Positions 45,205 to 54,163 of a DNA stretch of 64,000 nt are shown one piece after another. Location of the stretch: NCBI RefSeq assembly GCF_000381985.1, contig NZ_KB907337.1:670274-734273 (forward strand), given 5' to 3'. This stretch comes from Novispirillum itersonii subsp. itersonii ATCC 12639 (GTDB lineage: Bacteria > Pseudomonadota > Alphaproteobacteria > Rhodospirillales > Rhodospirillaceae). Every line of letters starts with the position of its first letter. The stretch's first letter is position 1. The notes beneath the pieces were generated by a model. That model did not search any database. It saw only the letters and a list, made by a program, of their open reading frames with translations, and was not told where the DNA came from. The translations under genes were made by a program, and so were the position numbers.

Positions 45205-46215
45205 TCAGTCATCCGGCAGAAGACCCAACGTCTGAAGAATGACGCGGTCAGCATCTGCCCCCGTCAGGTATTTTCCGTTGCCGGATTGCCCCCATCCCCC
45301 GGAGACCGGGCGGGCCGACGGCAGCGGCGCCACCGCAGCGGCCAGCATATCGGCGATGGCCTGTTCAAAAAACCGCAGCGTCTGCGGCGGGGTCTGGCCC
45401 TTGGCCTGCATCGAGGCCATCCGCTGCCGGAACAGCCCGGTGCACAGGCTGAGTGTCTCCGCCCCCGGCAGCTCCAGCTCCGCCCCCCGCTTCAGCGCGG
45501 CGGCAGCGGTCGGGGCGTCGGTGGCAGCGGGCCAGGGCCGCCGCATCTCCTCCCCCCAGCAGTCGGCGCGGGCGTCGTCAAAGGCAGCAACCAGATCCAC
45601 CGCATCAGGCCAGACCCTGACCGTTGCAACCCCGTCAAGGGGAGTGGAAGCAGCAGCGCGCGACGGCAAGGCTATCTGGCTGCCGGGCTGTAGCCTCTCC
45701 ACTCTGGACTCTAACTTCTGGCTTATGGGCTCTGGCCTCTGGGTCGGGGGTGGCTGCACCGCCACCCCACCGCAAACCGCAGCCTCTTCGGCGGGGGGTG
45801 GTGAATTTTTCTGTTTCGTTTCAACGGCTTTTCGACTTCTGCGTGATCCCGGAAGCGCCCCGGTCTTTGCGCTGCGTTCGCCGTCTTTGCGCTTCTGTTC
45901 ATCGCGGATCATCCGGCGGCAATAGATGGTCGAGCCCCGGGCCGCCCGGCTGAAAACCCCGGCGTCTTCAAGTTCTGACAACAGGGCCGTGACCTCTGCC
46001 GGGGTGATGCCGCACAGGATCGCCAGCTGCGCATCCGTGACCGGCCGCCCGTTAACGGTCAGGTGGCCATAGGGGTCCGCCTCATGCATCAGGCACAGCA
46101 TTTCCGCCCACAGGCCACGGGCAGCCAGCCCGCACATGCGCAGCTGCGGGTCAGCCCGCCAGTCAGCGGGATAGAACTTCATCCACGGCTTTTTTGCGGG
46201 GATCTCGGCAGTCAT
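45205..46215 (-). CDS. Phage replication-type protein (DUF1376-like N-terminus)
   Basis: 336 residues. WMKFYPADWRADPQLRMCGLAARGLWAEMLCLMHEA near the N-terminus, followed by a winged-helix-like segment (VTDAQLAILCGITPAEVTALLSELEDAGV), is the pattern of prophage YdaU/DUF1376-like replication-initiation proteins. A basic and Pro-rich linker (about 110-195) leads to a helical C-terminus. ATG at 46215 has GGAGA upstream. It stands alone, with no integrase or capsid genes, 165 bases from a tRNA gene, so a prophage remnant or a domesticated gene is possible. Confidence 0.7.
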   Translation of the reverse strand: MTAEIPAKKPWMKFYPADWRADPQLRMCGLAARGLWAEMLCLMHEADPYGHLTVNGRPVTDAQLAILCGITPAEVTALLSELEDAGVFSRAARGSTIYCRRMIRDEQKRKDGERSAKTGALPGSRRSRKAVETKQKNSPPPAEEAAVCGGVAVQPPPTQRPEPISQKLESRVERLQPGSQIALPSRAAASTPLDGVATVRVWPDAVDLVAAFDDARADCWGEEMRRPWPAATDAPTAAAALKRGAELELPGAETLSLCTGLFRQRMASMQAKGQTPPQTLRFFEQAIADMLAAAVAPLPSARPVSGGWGQSGNGKYLTGADADRVILQTLGLLPDD

Positions 46216-46379
46216 CGCGGCTCTCCTGTCTGTGTCTGCGGTCTCTTCCAGCACGGAAGAAACCGAAACCTTAGCGGAAAGCCCGGAGAGGGGAGAAACC
46301 GGGGGAATACCGTCAAGCCATGACGACACCCCCGCAGCAGCCACAGGGCTGGCGGGACAGAAAAGTCTTATGGGGGGAA

Positions 46380-46455
46380 TGGTGGGCAGTGACGGGCTCG
46401 AACCGCCGACATCCTGCGTGTAAAGCAGGCGCTCTACCAACTGAGCTAACCGCCC
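46380..46455 (-). tRNA. tRNA-Val (anticodon TAC)
   Basis: 76 bases, complete cloverleaf on the minus strand: acceptor GGGCGGT pairs with ACTGCCC (one G-U), D-loop AGCTCAGTTGGTAGAGC, anticodon stem CCTGC/GCAGG with loop TTTACAC, T-loop GTTCGAGCC and an encoded CCA end. Tac reads valine codons GUA and probably GUG. Confidence 0.96.
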
Positions 46456-46553
46456 GTGCAGACAAACGGCCATCAGAACGGCCCGGTTTATCGCGGGAGC
46501 GATGTTTTACCCCACCTCCCGCACAAACTCAACACCTGAATGCGGCGCGGCGG

Positions 46554-47003
46554 TCAATCCAGCGGCGGGTGGCCGTCTGACAGGCATTTGCCATGATCAG
46601 ACAGAATTTCAATCACCCGGCATTCCTGCACCGTCGGGCCATGACAGCAGACGGCCATATGCTCCAGTTCCTGCTCCAGCTTGCGCAGGCGGTCGATGCG
46701 GTCACGCACCAGCCGCAGGTGGCGGCGGGCAATGGCATCGGCCTGTTCACACGGAGAGTCCGGGTGCGCCGCCAGCGTCAGCAGCTCGCGGATGTCATCC
46801 AGCGTAAAGCCCAGATCGCGGCTGTGCCGGATAAAGCGCAGCCGGTCCAGATGCTTATGGGTATACAGGCGCTGGTTGCCGCTGCTGCGCTCCGGCTGCG
46901 GCATCAGGCCGATCTGTTCATAATAGCGGATGGTCGGCACCTTACAGCCGCTTTCCGCCGACAGGGTACCGATGGTCATCGCCTTGGCCGTCTGGGGTCT
47001 CAT
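46554..47003 (-). CDS. MerR-family transcriptional regulator
   Basis: 149 residues. N-terminal winged helix-turn-helix MTIGTLSAESGCKVPTIRYYEQIGLM, then RSSGNQRLYT and the dimerisation coiled coil. The C-terminal loop has HMAVCCHGPTVQECRVIEIL and DHGKC, so several Cys and His could bind a metal or sense redox. It is probably a Zn/Cd/Cu-type sensor but the ligand is unknown, and no metal-efflux gene is adjacent. GGAGAGG lies before the ATG. The palindrome 22 bases upstream suggests self-regulation. Confidence 0.85.
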   Translation of the reverse strand: MRPQTAKAMTIGTLSAESGCKVPTIRYYEQIGLMPQPERSSGNQRLYTHKHLDRLRFIRHSRDLGFTLDDIRELLTLAAHPDSPCEQADAIARRHLRLVRDRIDRLRKLEQELEHMAVCCHGPTVQECRVIEILSDHGKCLSDGHPPLD

Positions 47004-47024
47004 CGCCGGGGGCCTCTCCTTAAA

Positions 47025-47047
47025 CCTATACCTTTTAGAGATATAGG
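47025..47047. promoter_or_regulatory. Probable MerR-type operator
   Basis: CCTATA, eleven bases, TATAGG just upstream of the MerR gene, spaced like the inverted repeat of MerR-family promoters. Confidence 0.5.
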
Positions 47048-47108
47048 GGCCGGACAGGCCCCCCGCAACCGTGACCGGGGTGTGATCTGGTCAGGCCAGC
47101 CCCGGCGG

Positions 47109-47540
47109 TTACGCCGCCGTCAGCCGCTTGCGGTACCAGATCTGGGAATGGCCGGGCGGGTAGCCATCCATCACGCACCAGCGCTCATAGCCGATTTTCT
47201 CGTAAAAGCCGGGGGCCTGAAAGTCATAGGTATACAGCCGCGTCCACTGGCACCCGGCAGCGGCGGCCTCCGCCTCGGCCTGTGCCATCAGCGATGCCCC
47301 CAGACCGGTGCCGCGCTGGCTGTCATCAATCCACAGTAGATCAACATACAGCCAGTCCCACTGGCGGTATCCGACCAGCCCGCCGACCACGGTGCCATCT
47401 TCTGCCCGGGCCTGAATGCAGACATCCTCGCGGTTCATCGGCAGGCGGCTGGCGACAATATTATACTGGCGCAGGCCATCCCACACCGGCTTGCTGTCAG
47501 CCTCGGTCGGGTTGGCGATACTGTGCAGGGAAACAGCCAT
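47109..47540 (-). CDS. GNAT-family N-acetyltransferase
   Basis: 143 residues. Acetyl-CoA-binding motif A is in DDSQRGTGLGASLMAQAE (R-G-x-G-x-G variant), with later YTYDFQAPGFYEKIGYER typical of the GNAT beta6-7 region. The substrate is unknown. It could be aminoglycoside-like or small-molecule directed; no operon partner is present. Confidence 0.85.
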   Translation of the reverse strand: MAVSLHSIANPTEADSKPVWDGLRQYNIVASRLPMNREDVCIQARAEDGTVVGGLVGYRQWDWLYVDLLWIDDSQRGTGLGASLMAQAEAEAAAAGCQWTRLYTYDFQAPGFYEKIGYERWCVMDGYPPGHSQIWYRKRLTAA

Positions 47541-47870
47541 CTCTCAGGGGTATCCGTATAAGGGGGAGCCACCCCGGCTTGACGCCGGGCAGCGGCAGCT
47601 TATCTGCTGGAAGAGAGGATGTCTTCTCCCCCGTGCCCCGCCCTTCCGGCAGGCCATCCGGCTTGCGGTATCCGGCGGGGTATGGAATAAGTGTGGCCGT
47701 CCGGCCGGACGGCACAGCCGCAGCCCGCTGCATGGCTTACCCCCGGCCCCGGACGGATACCGAAAATCACCGTCGTCGCCAGTCACCGTCACCGTTCCGC
47801 GCCCCGCATGACACAGCAGGCCACCGGGGCTGACCGGGTCAGGGCGGGTGTTATCAGGGCAGCCGTGCAG
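47541..47870. other. Intergenic region between divergent GNAT and ABC exporter genes
   Basis: About 330 bases expected to hold both promoters; no gene or distinct motif recognised. Confidence 0.4.
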
Positions 47871-48866
47871 ATGATCCTTATTCGCAATCTACGCCATACC
47901 TACCCCGGTACGCGCCGTCAGTCCGCCCGCAATGCGCTGCGCGACCTGTCGCTGGAGATCGCCGACGGACAGTTCTGCATTCTGTCAGGCCCCAACGGCA
48001 GCGGCAAATCCACGCTGTTCCGCATTCTGTGCGGGCTGGCGACCCCGTCATCGGGCAGCGTCACCATCGGCGGTCATGATCTGGCGACGGCCCCGGAGCG
48101 GATCCGCCCACTGATGGGGGTGGTGTTCCAAAGCCCGGCGGTCGATAAAAACCTGTCGGTGCAGGAAAACCTGACCCTGCATGCCGAGCTGCACGGCCTG
48201 CGCGGGGCCGCCGCCACAGCGCGGATCACCGAGGCCCTGAGCTGGTCTGACCTGAAAGACCGGCTGGGCGACCGGGTGGAAACCCTGTCCGGCGGTCTGG
48301 CCCGGCAGGTGGAGCTGGCGAAGTGCCTGACAACCCGCCCGCAGATCCTGCTGCTGGACGAGCCGACCACCGGCCTTGACCCGGCCAGCCGCCGGTCCTT
48401 CATTCTTGCCCTGCGCCGCCTGCAACGCGACCGCCGGATGACCGTGCTGATGACCAGCCATGTGTTTTCCGATGCCGAGTTTGCCGATTCCGTCGCCATC
48501 CTGCGCGATGGCACCCTGCTGGCGCACGATACCCCCGACCGCCTGAAGGCGATGGTCGGCACCGAGATGGTGGTGATCCGCCCCCGCGACCCCGCCGCCT
48601 TTGCCGCCGTGCTGGAAACCGGGTTTGCCCGCACGCCGATCCGCTACGGCGATGAACTGCGGATCGAGAATATTCCGCCGGAAGAAGCGGTGCCGCTGAT
48701 TGCCGCCGTGCTGGCCAACCACCGGGATGATGTGCTGTCCATCGGGGTCAAGCAGCCGGATCTGGAAGATGTGTTCGTCCACGTCACCGGGCGCACCGCC
48801 GCCTTTGCCGCCGAAGCCGACCAGACCGACAGCCGCGCCAGACGCCAGCCGGAGCTGACAGCATGA
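47871..48866 (+). CDS. ABC-2 type exporter ATP-binding protein
   Basis: 331 residues. Walker A SGPNGSGKST (about residue 44), Q-loop GVVFQSPAVDKNLSVQENL, signature TLSGGLARQVELAK, Walker B ILLLDEPTTGLD and a C-terminal extension ending in a DLEDVFVHVTGR motif common to drug and NodI-type exporters. A GTG two codons earlier is an alternative start. Overlaps the permease by four bases (ATGA). Confidence 0.9.
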   Translation: MILIRNLRHTYPGTRRQSARNALRDLSLEIADGQFCILSGPNGSGKSTLFRILCGLATPSSGSVTIGGHDLATAPERIRPLMGVVFQSPAVDKNLSVQENLTLHAELHGLRGAAATARITEALSWSDLKDRLGDRVETLSGGLARQVELAKCLTTRPQILLLDEPTTGLDPASRRSFILALRRLQRDRRMTVLMTSHVFSDAEFADSVAILRDGTLLAHDTPDRLKAMVGTEMVVIRPRDPAAFAAVLETGFARTPIRYGDELRIENIPPEEAVPLIAAVLANHRDDVLSIGVKQPDLEDVFVHVTGRTAAFAAEADQTDSRARRQPELTA

Positions 48867-49738
48867 CCACCCCCGAAACCGCCGCCGCCGCACTGGATTC
48901 TGACGCCGTGACCCTGCCGTCCACCGATCTGTCCGCACAGCCGCTGTCGCCCCCGGGCCTGCTTGGCCCGGCCTTCGCTCTGGCCCGGCGGGAATTCACC
49001 CGCTTTATCCGCCAGCCGCACCGGGTGATCGGCAGTCTGGGCCAGCCGCTGCTGTTCTGGATCTTTCTTGGGGCGGGCTTTACCCCGTCGTTCCGTCCGC
49101 CGGGGATGGAAGGGATGACGTACCTTGAGTACTTCTATCCCGGCGTGCTGATGATGATGATCCTGTTTGCGTCCATCTTCTCTACCATCACGGTGATTGA
49201 AGACCGCGATCAGGGCTTCCTTCAGGGGGTGCTGGTCGCCCCGGTGCCGCGTCTGGCGATTGTGCTGGGCAAGGTCGCGGGGGGATCATCCATCGCCCTG
49301 TTTCAAAGCTTTCTGCTGCTGCTGGCAGTGCCCTTCCTCGGCCTGCCGGTCACGGCGGGCGGCATCGGCCTGATTGTGATGGCGATGGTGCTGTCGGCCT
49401 TCGGCTATACCGCGCTGGGCTTTGCCATCGCATGGCGGATGAAATCCACCTCCGGCTTCCATGCCATTATGATGGTGTTTCTGATGCCGCTGTGGCTGCT
49501 GTCCGGCGCGCTGTTCCCCACCACCGGGGTGCCCGGCTGGCTCAGCACCGCCATGGCCCTGAACCCGGTGGCCCACGCCCTGACCATCGTGCGCGCCCCG
49601 TTTTATGCCGATGCCGCCACTGTTCTGGCCAGCCCGGCCTATCTCACCTCGCTGGCGGTGGTCGCCGGCTGGGTCGCCCTGTGCCTGTGGTGGTGCGCCA
49701 GCCGTGTCGCCCGCCGCGATAAGGGTGTAAAAGGATAA
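48863..49738 (+). CDS. ABC-2 type exporter permease
   Basis: 291 residues, about six transmembrane helices of the ABC2_membrane family. REFTRFIRQPHRVIGSLGQPLLFWIFLGAGF is the usual start, and GFLQGVLVAPVPRLAIVLGK and PMPLWLLSGALFP-like segments follow. With the preceding ATPase it forms a NodJ/DrrB-like exporter; cargo unknown. The 45-residue N-terminal extension is acidic and Ala-rich. Confidence 0.88.
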   Translation: MTTPETAAAALDSDAVTLPSTDLSAQPLSPPGLLGPAFALARREFTRFIRQPHRVIGSLGQPLLFWIFLGAGFTPSFRPPGMEGMTYLEYFYPGVLMMMILFASIFSTITVIEDRDQGFLQGVLVAPVPRLAIVLGKVAGGSSIALFQSFLLLLAVPFLGLPVTAGGIGLIVMAMVLSAFGYTALGFAIAWRMKSTSGFHAIMMVFLMPLWLLSGALFPTTGVPGWLSTAMALNPVAHALTIVRAPFYADAATVLASPAYLTSLAVVAGWVALCLWWCASRVARRDKGVKG

Positions 49739-49743
49739 GCAGG

Positions 49744-50223
49744 ATGGAAGCCGTCTCCGTCCGCTTCATTTCCCGGGCGGAGACTGTGCCGCTGCGCCGC
49801 GCCCGCCTCAACCCGGATTTAACCCCGGAAGAGGCGGAACGCAACGCACAGGGGCATACGGATGCCTTCCAGTGTGGTACATTTATCGGCGGTACACTGC
49901 TATCCGTTGTTACCTTCCACCCGGAAGCCGTTCCGTCCCATCCGGGTGGCCTGTCCCCTCCCCCCTTCTCTCACCCCTGGCGGCTCCGGGCTCTCGCCAC
50001 CGCTGCCGGGCAGGAAGGTAAGGGGCTGGCCCGGCTGGCCATCGGCTTCGGGCTCCGTCATCTTTTCAGCACTGCTCCCCCCGGCAGCACAGGTGTATGG
50101 CTTTATGGCCGCGCTGCTGCCTATGGCTTCTATGACCGGCTGGGGTTTTCCCGCGCCGGACTCACCTTTACCACCGACACCGGGCCGCATGATCTGTTCT
50201 GGATCTGCGGACCCCTGGCCTGA
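49744..50223 (+). CDS. GNAT-family protein, tandem copy 1
   Basis: 159 residues. WRLRALATAAGQEGKGLARLAIGFGL carries the acetyl-CoA-binding motif (Q-E-G-K-G-L-A), and AAAYGFYDRLGFSRAG is the GNAT C-terminal motif. Substrate unknown. It begins five bases after the permease stop and has a close paralogue immediately downstream. Confidence 0.85.
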   Translation: MEAVSVRFISRAETVPLRRARLNPDLTPEEAERNAQGHTDAFQCGTFIGGTLLSVVTFHPEAVPSHPGGLSPPPFSHPWRLRALATAAGQEGKGLARLAIGFGLRHLFSTAPPGSTGVWLYGRAAAYGFYDRLGFSRAGLTFTTDTGPHDLFWICGPLA

Positions 50224-50231
50224 AAGGGTCC

Positions 50232-50780
50232 CTGATCATCGCACAAGCATCCACCGGAACGGTCTCCGTCCGCTTCATCAGCCGGGCAGAGACCCTTCCC
50301 CTCCGCCGCGCCCGCCTGAACCCCGACCTGCCCGTGCAGGACGGCGCTTCCGGCCAGCCTGCCTTTGCGCAGCCCCTGCAGGATGCCAAACCGCAGGCCT
50401 TTCAGTGCGGGGCTTTTCTGGATGAAGAGCTGGTGTCGGTCGTGACCTTTACGCCGGAAACAGCCCCCGACCATGCCGAAGGGCTGCCTGCCCCGGTGCT
50501 GGCCAGCCAATGGCATCTGCGGGCCCTTGCCACCGCCCCCGGCCATGAAGGCAAGGGGCTGGCCCGGCAGGCTGTCGCCTTTGGCCTGAAAGCCATTTTT
50601 GCCGCAGGAGCCCCCGGCAGCACCGGCGTCTGGCTGTACAGTAAGGAATCAGCCTATGGCTTTTACCAGCGCCTTGGTTTTTCCAGCGCCGGGGCCCCGT
50701 TCCTGACCGACAGCGGGCCCTATGATCTGTTCTGGATCAGTGGCCCGCTGGAGTCACAGGATATCTCCGCCACGCGGTAA
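50232..50780 (+). CDS. GNAT-family protein, tandem copy 2, probable non-ATG start
   Basis: About 182 residues if it starts at CTG 50232. The paralogue's N-terminus is conserved in frame (VSVRFISRAETLPLRRARL against VSVRFISRAETVPLRRARL), yet no ATG, GTG or TTG lies between the upstream stop codon at 50190 and GTG 50334. AAAGGG at 50224-50228 sits just before the CTG (ATC codons follow), so a rare start codon is likely. Starting at GTG 50334 would remove that conserved block. Acetyl-CoA motif: PGHEGKGLARQAV. Confidence 0.75.
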   Translation: MIIAQASTGTVSVRFISRAETLPLRRARLNPDLPVQDGASGQPAFAQPLQDAKPQAFQCGAFLDEELVSVVTFTPETAPDHAEGLPAPVLASQWHLRALATAPGHEGKGLARQAVAFGLKAIFAAGAPGSTGVWLYSKESAYGFYQRLGFSSAGAPFLTDSGPYDLFWISGPLESQDISATR

Positions 50781-50798
50781 TTTAAGCCTGCGGTACCG

Positions 50799-51569
50799 TC
50801 AGCGGGTGCAGTACGCTTCCAGCGGCCAGCGCCCGGCCACCGTATAGGGGGTCTCCGGCGAGACCATAAACTCGCTGGCCCCCCGGTGGGTCGTGGAATG
50901 CACATCCCAGTCATAGGTATAGCCAAGGCGGGTCCACGGCGCACCGTTGACGCTGTAAGACTGCACATACAGACCGGCGAAGAAAGTGCGGTAATCCGGC
51001 ACCCCCGGCGCGGTCTCCGCCACCGGGCCGGTGGCCGAACAGGCCGAAATATCAGTCCGTGGGTCAGAACACGGGCGCAGCAGCCGGTCAGCAGGAACCC
51101 AGATCTCCACCACACTGTCACTCTTCGACGCCGGGGGCAGCCCCAGCCAGCGGATCAGCCGCTGCCGCCGTGCCTCCCCCGCTGCCCAGTCGGCGCAGGT
51201 GGCCTGCATCTGCGGCACCGCCGTCACCCACAGCACCGGCTTGCCGGGGGGCAGCTTTCCGGTCTCTGTGGAATAAAACTTCTGCACCGTCTCGGCGGTG
51301 GTGAACATCGCCATCAGCACTTCGCGGCCCGTGGCGGTCTGCCGCTCCACCAGTCCGGCACTGCCGGGGGCCAGCGAGACCAGATCGTGGTCCTCTTCCC
51401 TCGGTTCCGGGATTGCCGCATCTTCCAGCGCCGCATAAAACGCATTGTGAGGAACCCCGCCGCCCCCGGCCTGAGGAGATACACCCCCGGCTGGGCCCTG
51501 TGTCGCGCACCCCGACACCCCAACGGCCAACACAGCGGCGATCCCCGCCGCCAGCAGTCCATTCCGCAT
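50799..51569 (-). CDS. Predicted lipoprotein of unknown function
   Basis: 256 residues. Signal peptide with lipobox VSGC (Cys about 21), so membrane-anchored. The mature part has four further Cys (ATCADW, RPCSDP, SACSAT, AYCTR) that could form disulfides in the periplasm. No family recognised. It faces the GNAT pair convergently. Confidence 0.7.
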   Translation of the reverse strand: MRNGLLAAGIAAVLAVGVSGCATQGPAGGVSPQAGGGGVPHNAFYAALEDAAIPEPREEDHDLVSLAPGSAGLVERQTATGREVLMAMFTTAETVQKFYSTETGKLPPGKPVLWVTAVPQMQATCADWAAGEARRQRLIRWLGLPPASKSDSVVEIWVPADRLLRPCSDPRTDISACSATGPVAETAPGVPDYRTFFAGLYVQSYSVNGAPWTRLGYTYDWDVHSTTHRGASEFMVSPETPYTVAGRWPLEAYCTR

Positions 51570-51750
51570 TCTCTGCCTTCCGCATAATCACCCCGATTCC
51601 GCCCGGGGCGCGGTGACAGTGCGACAGCAGCGGCGGGAAAACAACCTATCTCTGTATTTTTCCCGCAAAAAGGGCTGGCCCGACACAATTCCAGAGGAAA
51701 GGGTGGCGGGACGGTGGCTGAGACAGGCAGCGGAACCACGCGCCCGCCAG

Positions 51751-51802
51751 ACGCGGGGCCTTGCCCCGCACCCCGCGTGAGAGGCGCGGCCTCTCACACT
51801 CT
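51751..51802 (+). repeat. Two-hairpin REP-like element, copy 2
   Basis: 51 of 52 bases identical to 13510-13561; the one change is in the loop of the second hairpin. It ends ten bases before the IS481 relic. Confidence 0.85.
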
Positions 51803-51812
51803 CAGGAGTATG

Positions 51813-52299
51813 ACGTGCCGGTTGACCTGTTCACTACCAAGCTACCGATCACCGCAGTCCAGCCCCTGAACAATGAGGCCCTGCCAACCTTTGAAGAACA
51901 TAATGCAAGGATTGATGCCGTACTCAGCGACAATGGCCGCGAATTCTGCGGACGTCCTGACCAGCATCCTTATGAACTTTTCCTTCAACTTGAAGGGATT
52001 GAGCACAAACGGACAAAAGTCTCCCGGCCCCAATCCAACGGGATCATGGAGCGCCTCCGCAGCCCCCTGCTCGACGAGCACTTCGGTGTTGAAGGGCGTA
52101 AAACATGGTTTGAAACCGTGGCCGAGATGCAGACCGCCCTTGATACTTATCTCATCCACGACAACCAGTGGAGACCACATCAGAGGCGAGACATGTACGG
52201 GCGGCCCCCATCAGCGCCTTTATCCAAGGCATTCCCAAACGCTGGCAAGAGGGAGGCCAAAACACTCCCTCCATCGCCACGAAACCTACTACCACCTGA
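51813..52299 (+). pseudogene. IS481-type transposase, C-terminal fragment
   Basis: Only the second half of a DDE integrase core remains. VDLFTTKLPITAVQPLNN leads to the second catalytic Asp in VLSDNGREFCGRPDQHPYE and the catalytic Glu in SNGIMERL; the N-terminal helix-turn-helix and first Asp are gone. A frameshift lies in the CCCCC run at 52205-52209: from there the family sequence (SAFIQGIPKRWQ) continues in another frame. It is therefore a dead relic. Confidence 0.85.
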
Positions 52300-52352
52300 C
52301 CCTACTCCTGAGGCGAAACTGTCAGGTGATTACCATTTCTGTGCACAAAGGG
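52296..52352 (+). repeat. IS end, left copy of an inverted pair
   Basis: About 57 bases, the 3' end of the IS481 relic including CTGTCAGGTGATTACCA. The reverse complement occurs at 54164-54221 with about six mismatches. Confidence 0.88.
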
Positions 52353-52492
52353 AGTGATGGATTTTCAGCTCTACCTGAATACACGATCACTTTCGGGATA
52401 GCCCATAAGCGAGTATCATCGAAACAATCAAAGGAAGACCATCTTATATTTTTACAATCTCAGGAAGCTTTAATCTACCAATGAGGAAAAAA

Positions 52493-52920
52493 TGACAAAA
52501 CCCAACATCATGATCTCTCACCGCTGGCCGTACGACGGGGACTACGCCAGTCTGGTTGAAAAATTTGATAAGTATGGTCTTGATTATCTCAATTACTCAG
52601 TTCCATCTCATGATCCCCTCGATGTAAATCGCGTGAACCAAATTAAAGCGGCGCTGCGCGAACAAGTGAGGCAGTGCAATTATTTTATTATTTTCGCACG
52701 AATGGCGATGGGGGGAAGCACTTGGTGCAAATTTGAAGTTGAAGTTGCTGTCGAATACAATAAGCCAATCCTTTCGATTCTTCCTCACGGCTATACGGGA
52801 AATGTCCCCTTATTCATTCAAAAGGCTGACAATGAGGGCGGCCCTGTCGGTTTTAACACCCCTGCCATCATTAGAAAGATTTGCAAGAGATTAAGCCACC
52901 CTGTTCCCAATGGAGTCTGA
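52493..52920 (+). CDS. TIR-like domain protein (DUF1863/MTH538 type)
   Basis: 142 residues, essentially one domain. IMISHRWPYDGDYASL is the first beta strand and loop, LNYSVPSHDPLD follows, and the S-T-W-C-x-x-E-V-E-V motif (GGSTWCKFEVEVAVEYNKPIL) places Glu where TIR domains keep their catalytic glutamate. The family includes the ThsB sensors of Thoeris, which make a cyclic ADP-ribose-type signal during phage infection. A GAGG site precedes the ATG. Four bases separate its stop from the ATG of the next gene. Lower GC than surroundings suggests transfer. Confidence 0.82.
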
Positions 52921-52924
52921 GAGA

Positions 52925-54148
52925 ATGAAAGACAAGCTGTGCTTTACGATCATGGGGTTCGGTAAAAAAACAGACTTTTCAACAGGGAAAACTTACGATC
53001 TCGACAAAACATACGCCAACATAATTAAGCCTGCCGTTGAAAACTGTGGTTACACGAGTGTCAGGGCAGATGAAATTCAGGATTCTGGCATCATTGATAA
53101 GAGCATGTATGCATTGCTCGTAAGAGCTGACTTAGTAATTGCAGATATTACCACGCTTAATCCTAACGCAATTTATGAATTAGGGATAAGGCACGCAGCA
53201 AGACCAAACCACACGGTAATCCTTAAGGACAAAGAGGGGAAAATTCCCTTCGATCTCGATCACAATCGTTTTCTGATATACACCCACCTTGGGGATGATG
53301 TCGGCGCATCGGAAGCGCAGGAATGTCAAAATCGGCTCCAACAGATGATCAAATCAATAGAAGCGCAAGGTGGAACCGATAGCCCTCTTTTTGAATATTT
53401 GAATGGAATCACTCCACATAAATTATCAGATGAAGACTATAAGCAAGTTATATCGCGACTTCTTCAAAAAGAAAATCATGTTTTTGCTTTTTCAGAGAAA
53501 GCAAAAGAATTGAAAGCAAATGGAGATTTTATAGGGTCCTCCTTACTTTGGGAAAAGGCATCCTCCATTATGCCAGATGAACATTACTTCATTCAGCAGC
53601 ATGCGCTCTGCCTATACAAGTCCGAACACCCCAGTAAGGAGACATCACTTCTATCAGCCCTCACCATAATCTCAAAAATATACAGTGAGGATGACACGAA
53701 TGATCCAGAAACCCTTGGTCTTGTTGGAGCCATTTATAAACGTCTTTTTGAAACCAACGGCGACAAAGAAACCCTCAACTTATCTATCAACGCATATAAG
53801 CGCGGATACATTCTCTCAAGAAATTATTACACAGGGGAAAATTACGCAACATGCCTTGATATGCTGGCTGAAACCACAATCGATGAAGAGGAGGCCGCTT
53901 CCAGTAGATTTGAAGCAAAAAGAACGAGGAAAGAAATAATAGAATCTCTTTCGAAACAGATACAAGACACTTACAGCCAAGATCCAAAATGGGCTTACGC
54001 TACTCTGGCAAATTGCAATTTGCACTTGAGAAACTACGATGAAGCCAATAAATATGAATCTTTGTTTTTTAAGGAAAATCCTGATCAGTGGGAAGTTGAA
54101 ACTTACCATGCGCACAAACCCAAATTTTCGGACAAACTCGACGGCTGA
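52925..54148 (+). CDS. Nucleoside-deoxyribosyltransferase-like/TPR protein (TRAFs-binding DUF4071 type)
   Basis: 407 residues. N-terminal domain (about 1-130): CFTIMGFGKKTD, then VRADLVIADITTLNPNAIYELGIRHA, the pattern of NDT-like nucleotide-binding domains. The C-terminal 250 residues look like helical TPR units (GDFIGSSLLWEKASSIMPDE, ETLNLSINAYKRGY, NYDEANKYESLFF). I associate this pairing with DUF4071, also found in eukaryotic MAP3K kinases. It could sense or consume the TIR product or be an effector. ATG at 52925 has GGAG nine bases upstream; ATG 52910 would overlap gene 1. The IS end starts 15 bases after its stop. Confidence 0.75.
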   Translation: MKDKLCFTIMGFGKKTDFSTGKTYDLDKTYANIIKPAVENCGYTSVRADEIQDSGIIDKSMYALLVRADLVIADITTLNPNAIYELGIRHAARPNHTVILKDKEGKIPFDLDHNRFLIYTHLGDDVGASEAQECQNRLQQMIKSIEAQGGTDSPLFEYLNGITPHKLSDEDYKQVISRLLQKENHVFAFSEKAKELKANGDFIGSSLLWEKASSIMPDEHYFIQQHALCLYKSEHPSKETSLLSALTIISKIYSEDDTNDPETLGLVGAIYKRLFETNGDKETLNLSINAYKRGYILSRNYYTGENYATCLDMLAETTIDEEEAASSRFEAKRTRKEIIESLSKQIQDTYSQDPKWAYATLANCNLHLRNYDEANKYESLFFKENPDQWEVETYHAHKPKFSDKLDG

Positions 54149-54163
54149 TACACCTGCCCCTGA

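Noticed and set aside
46216..46473. Upstream extension of the phage-type gene
   Set aside because: It would translate the tRNA-Val gene; the ATG at 46215 has a good ribosome site.
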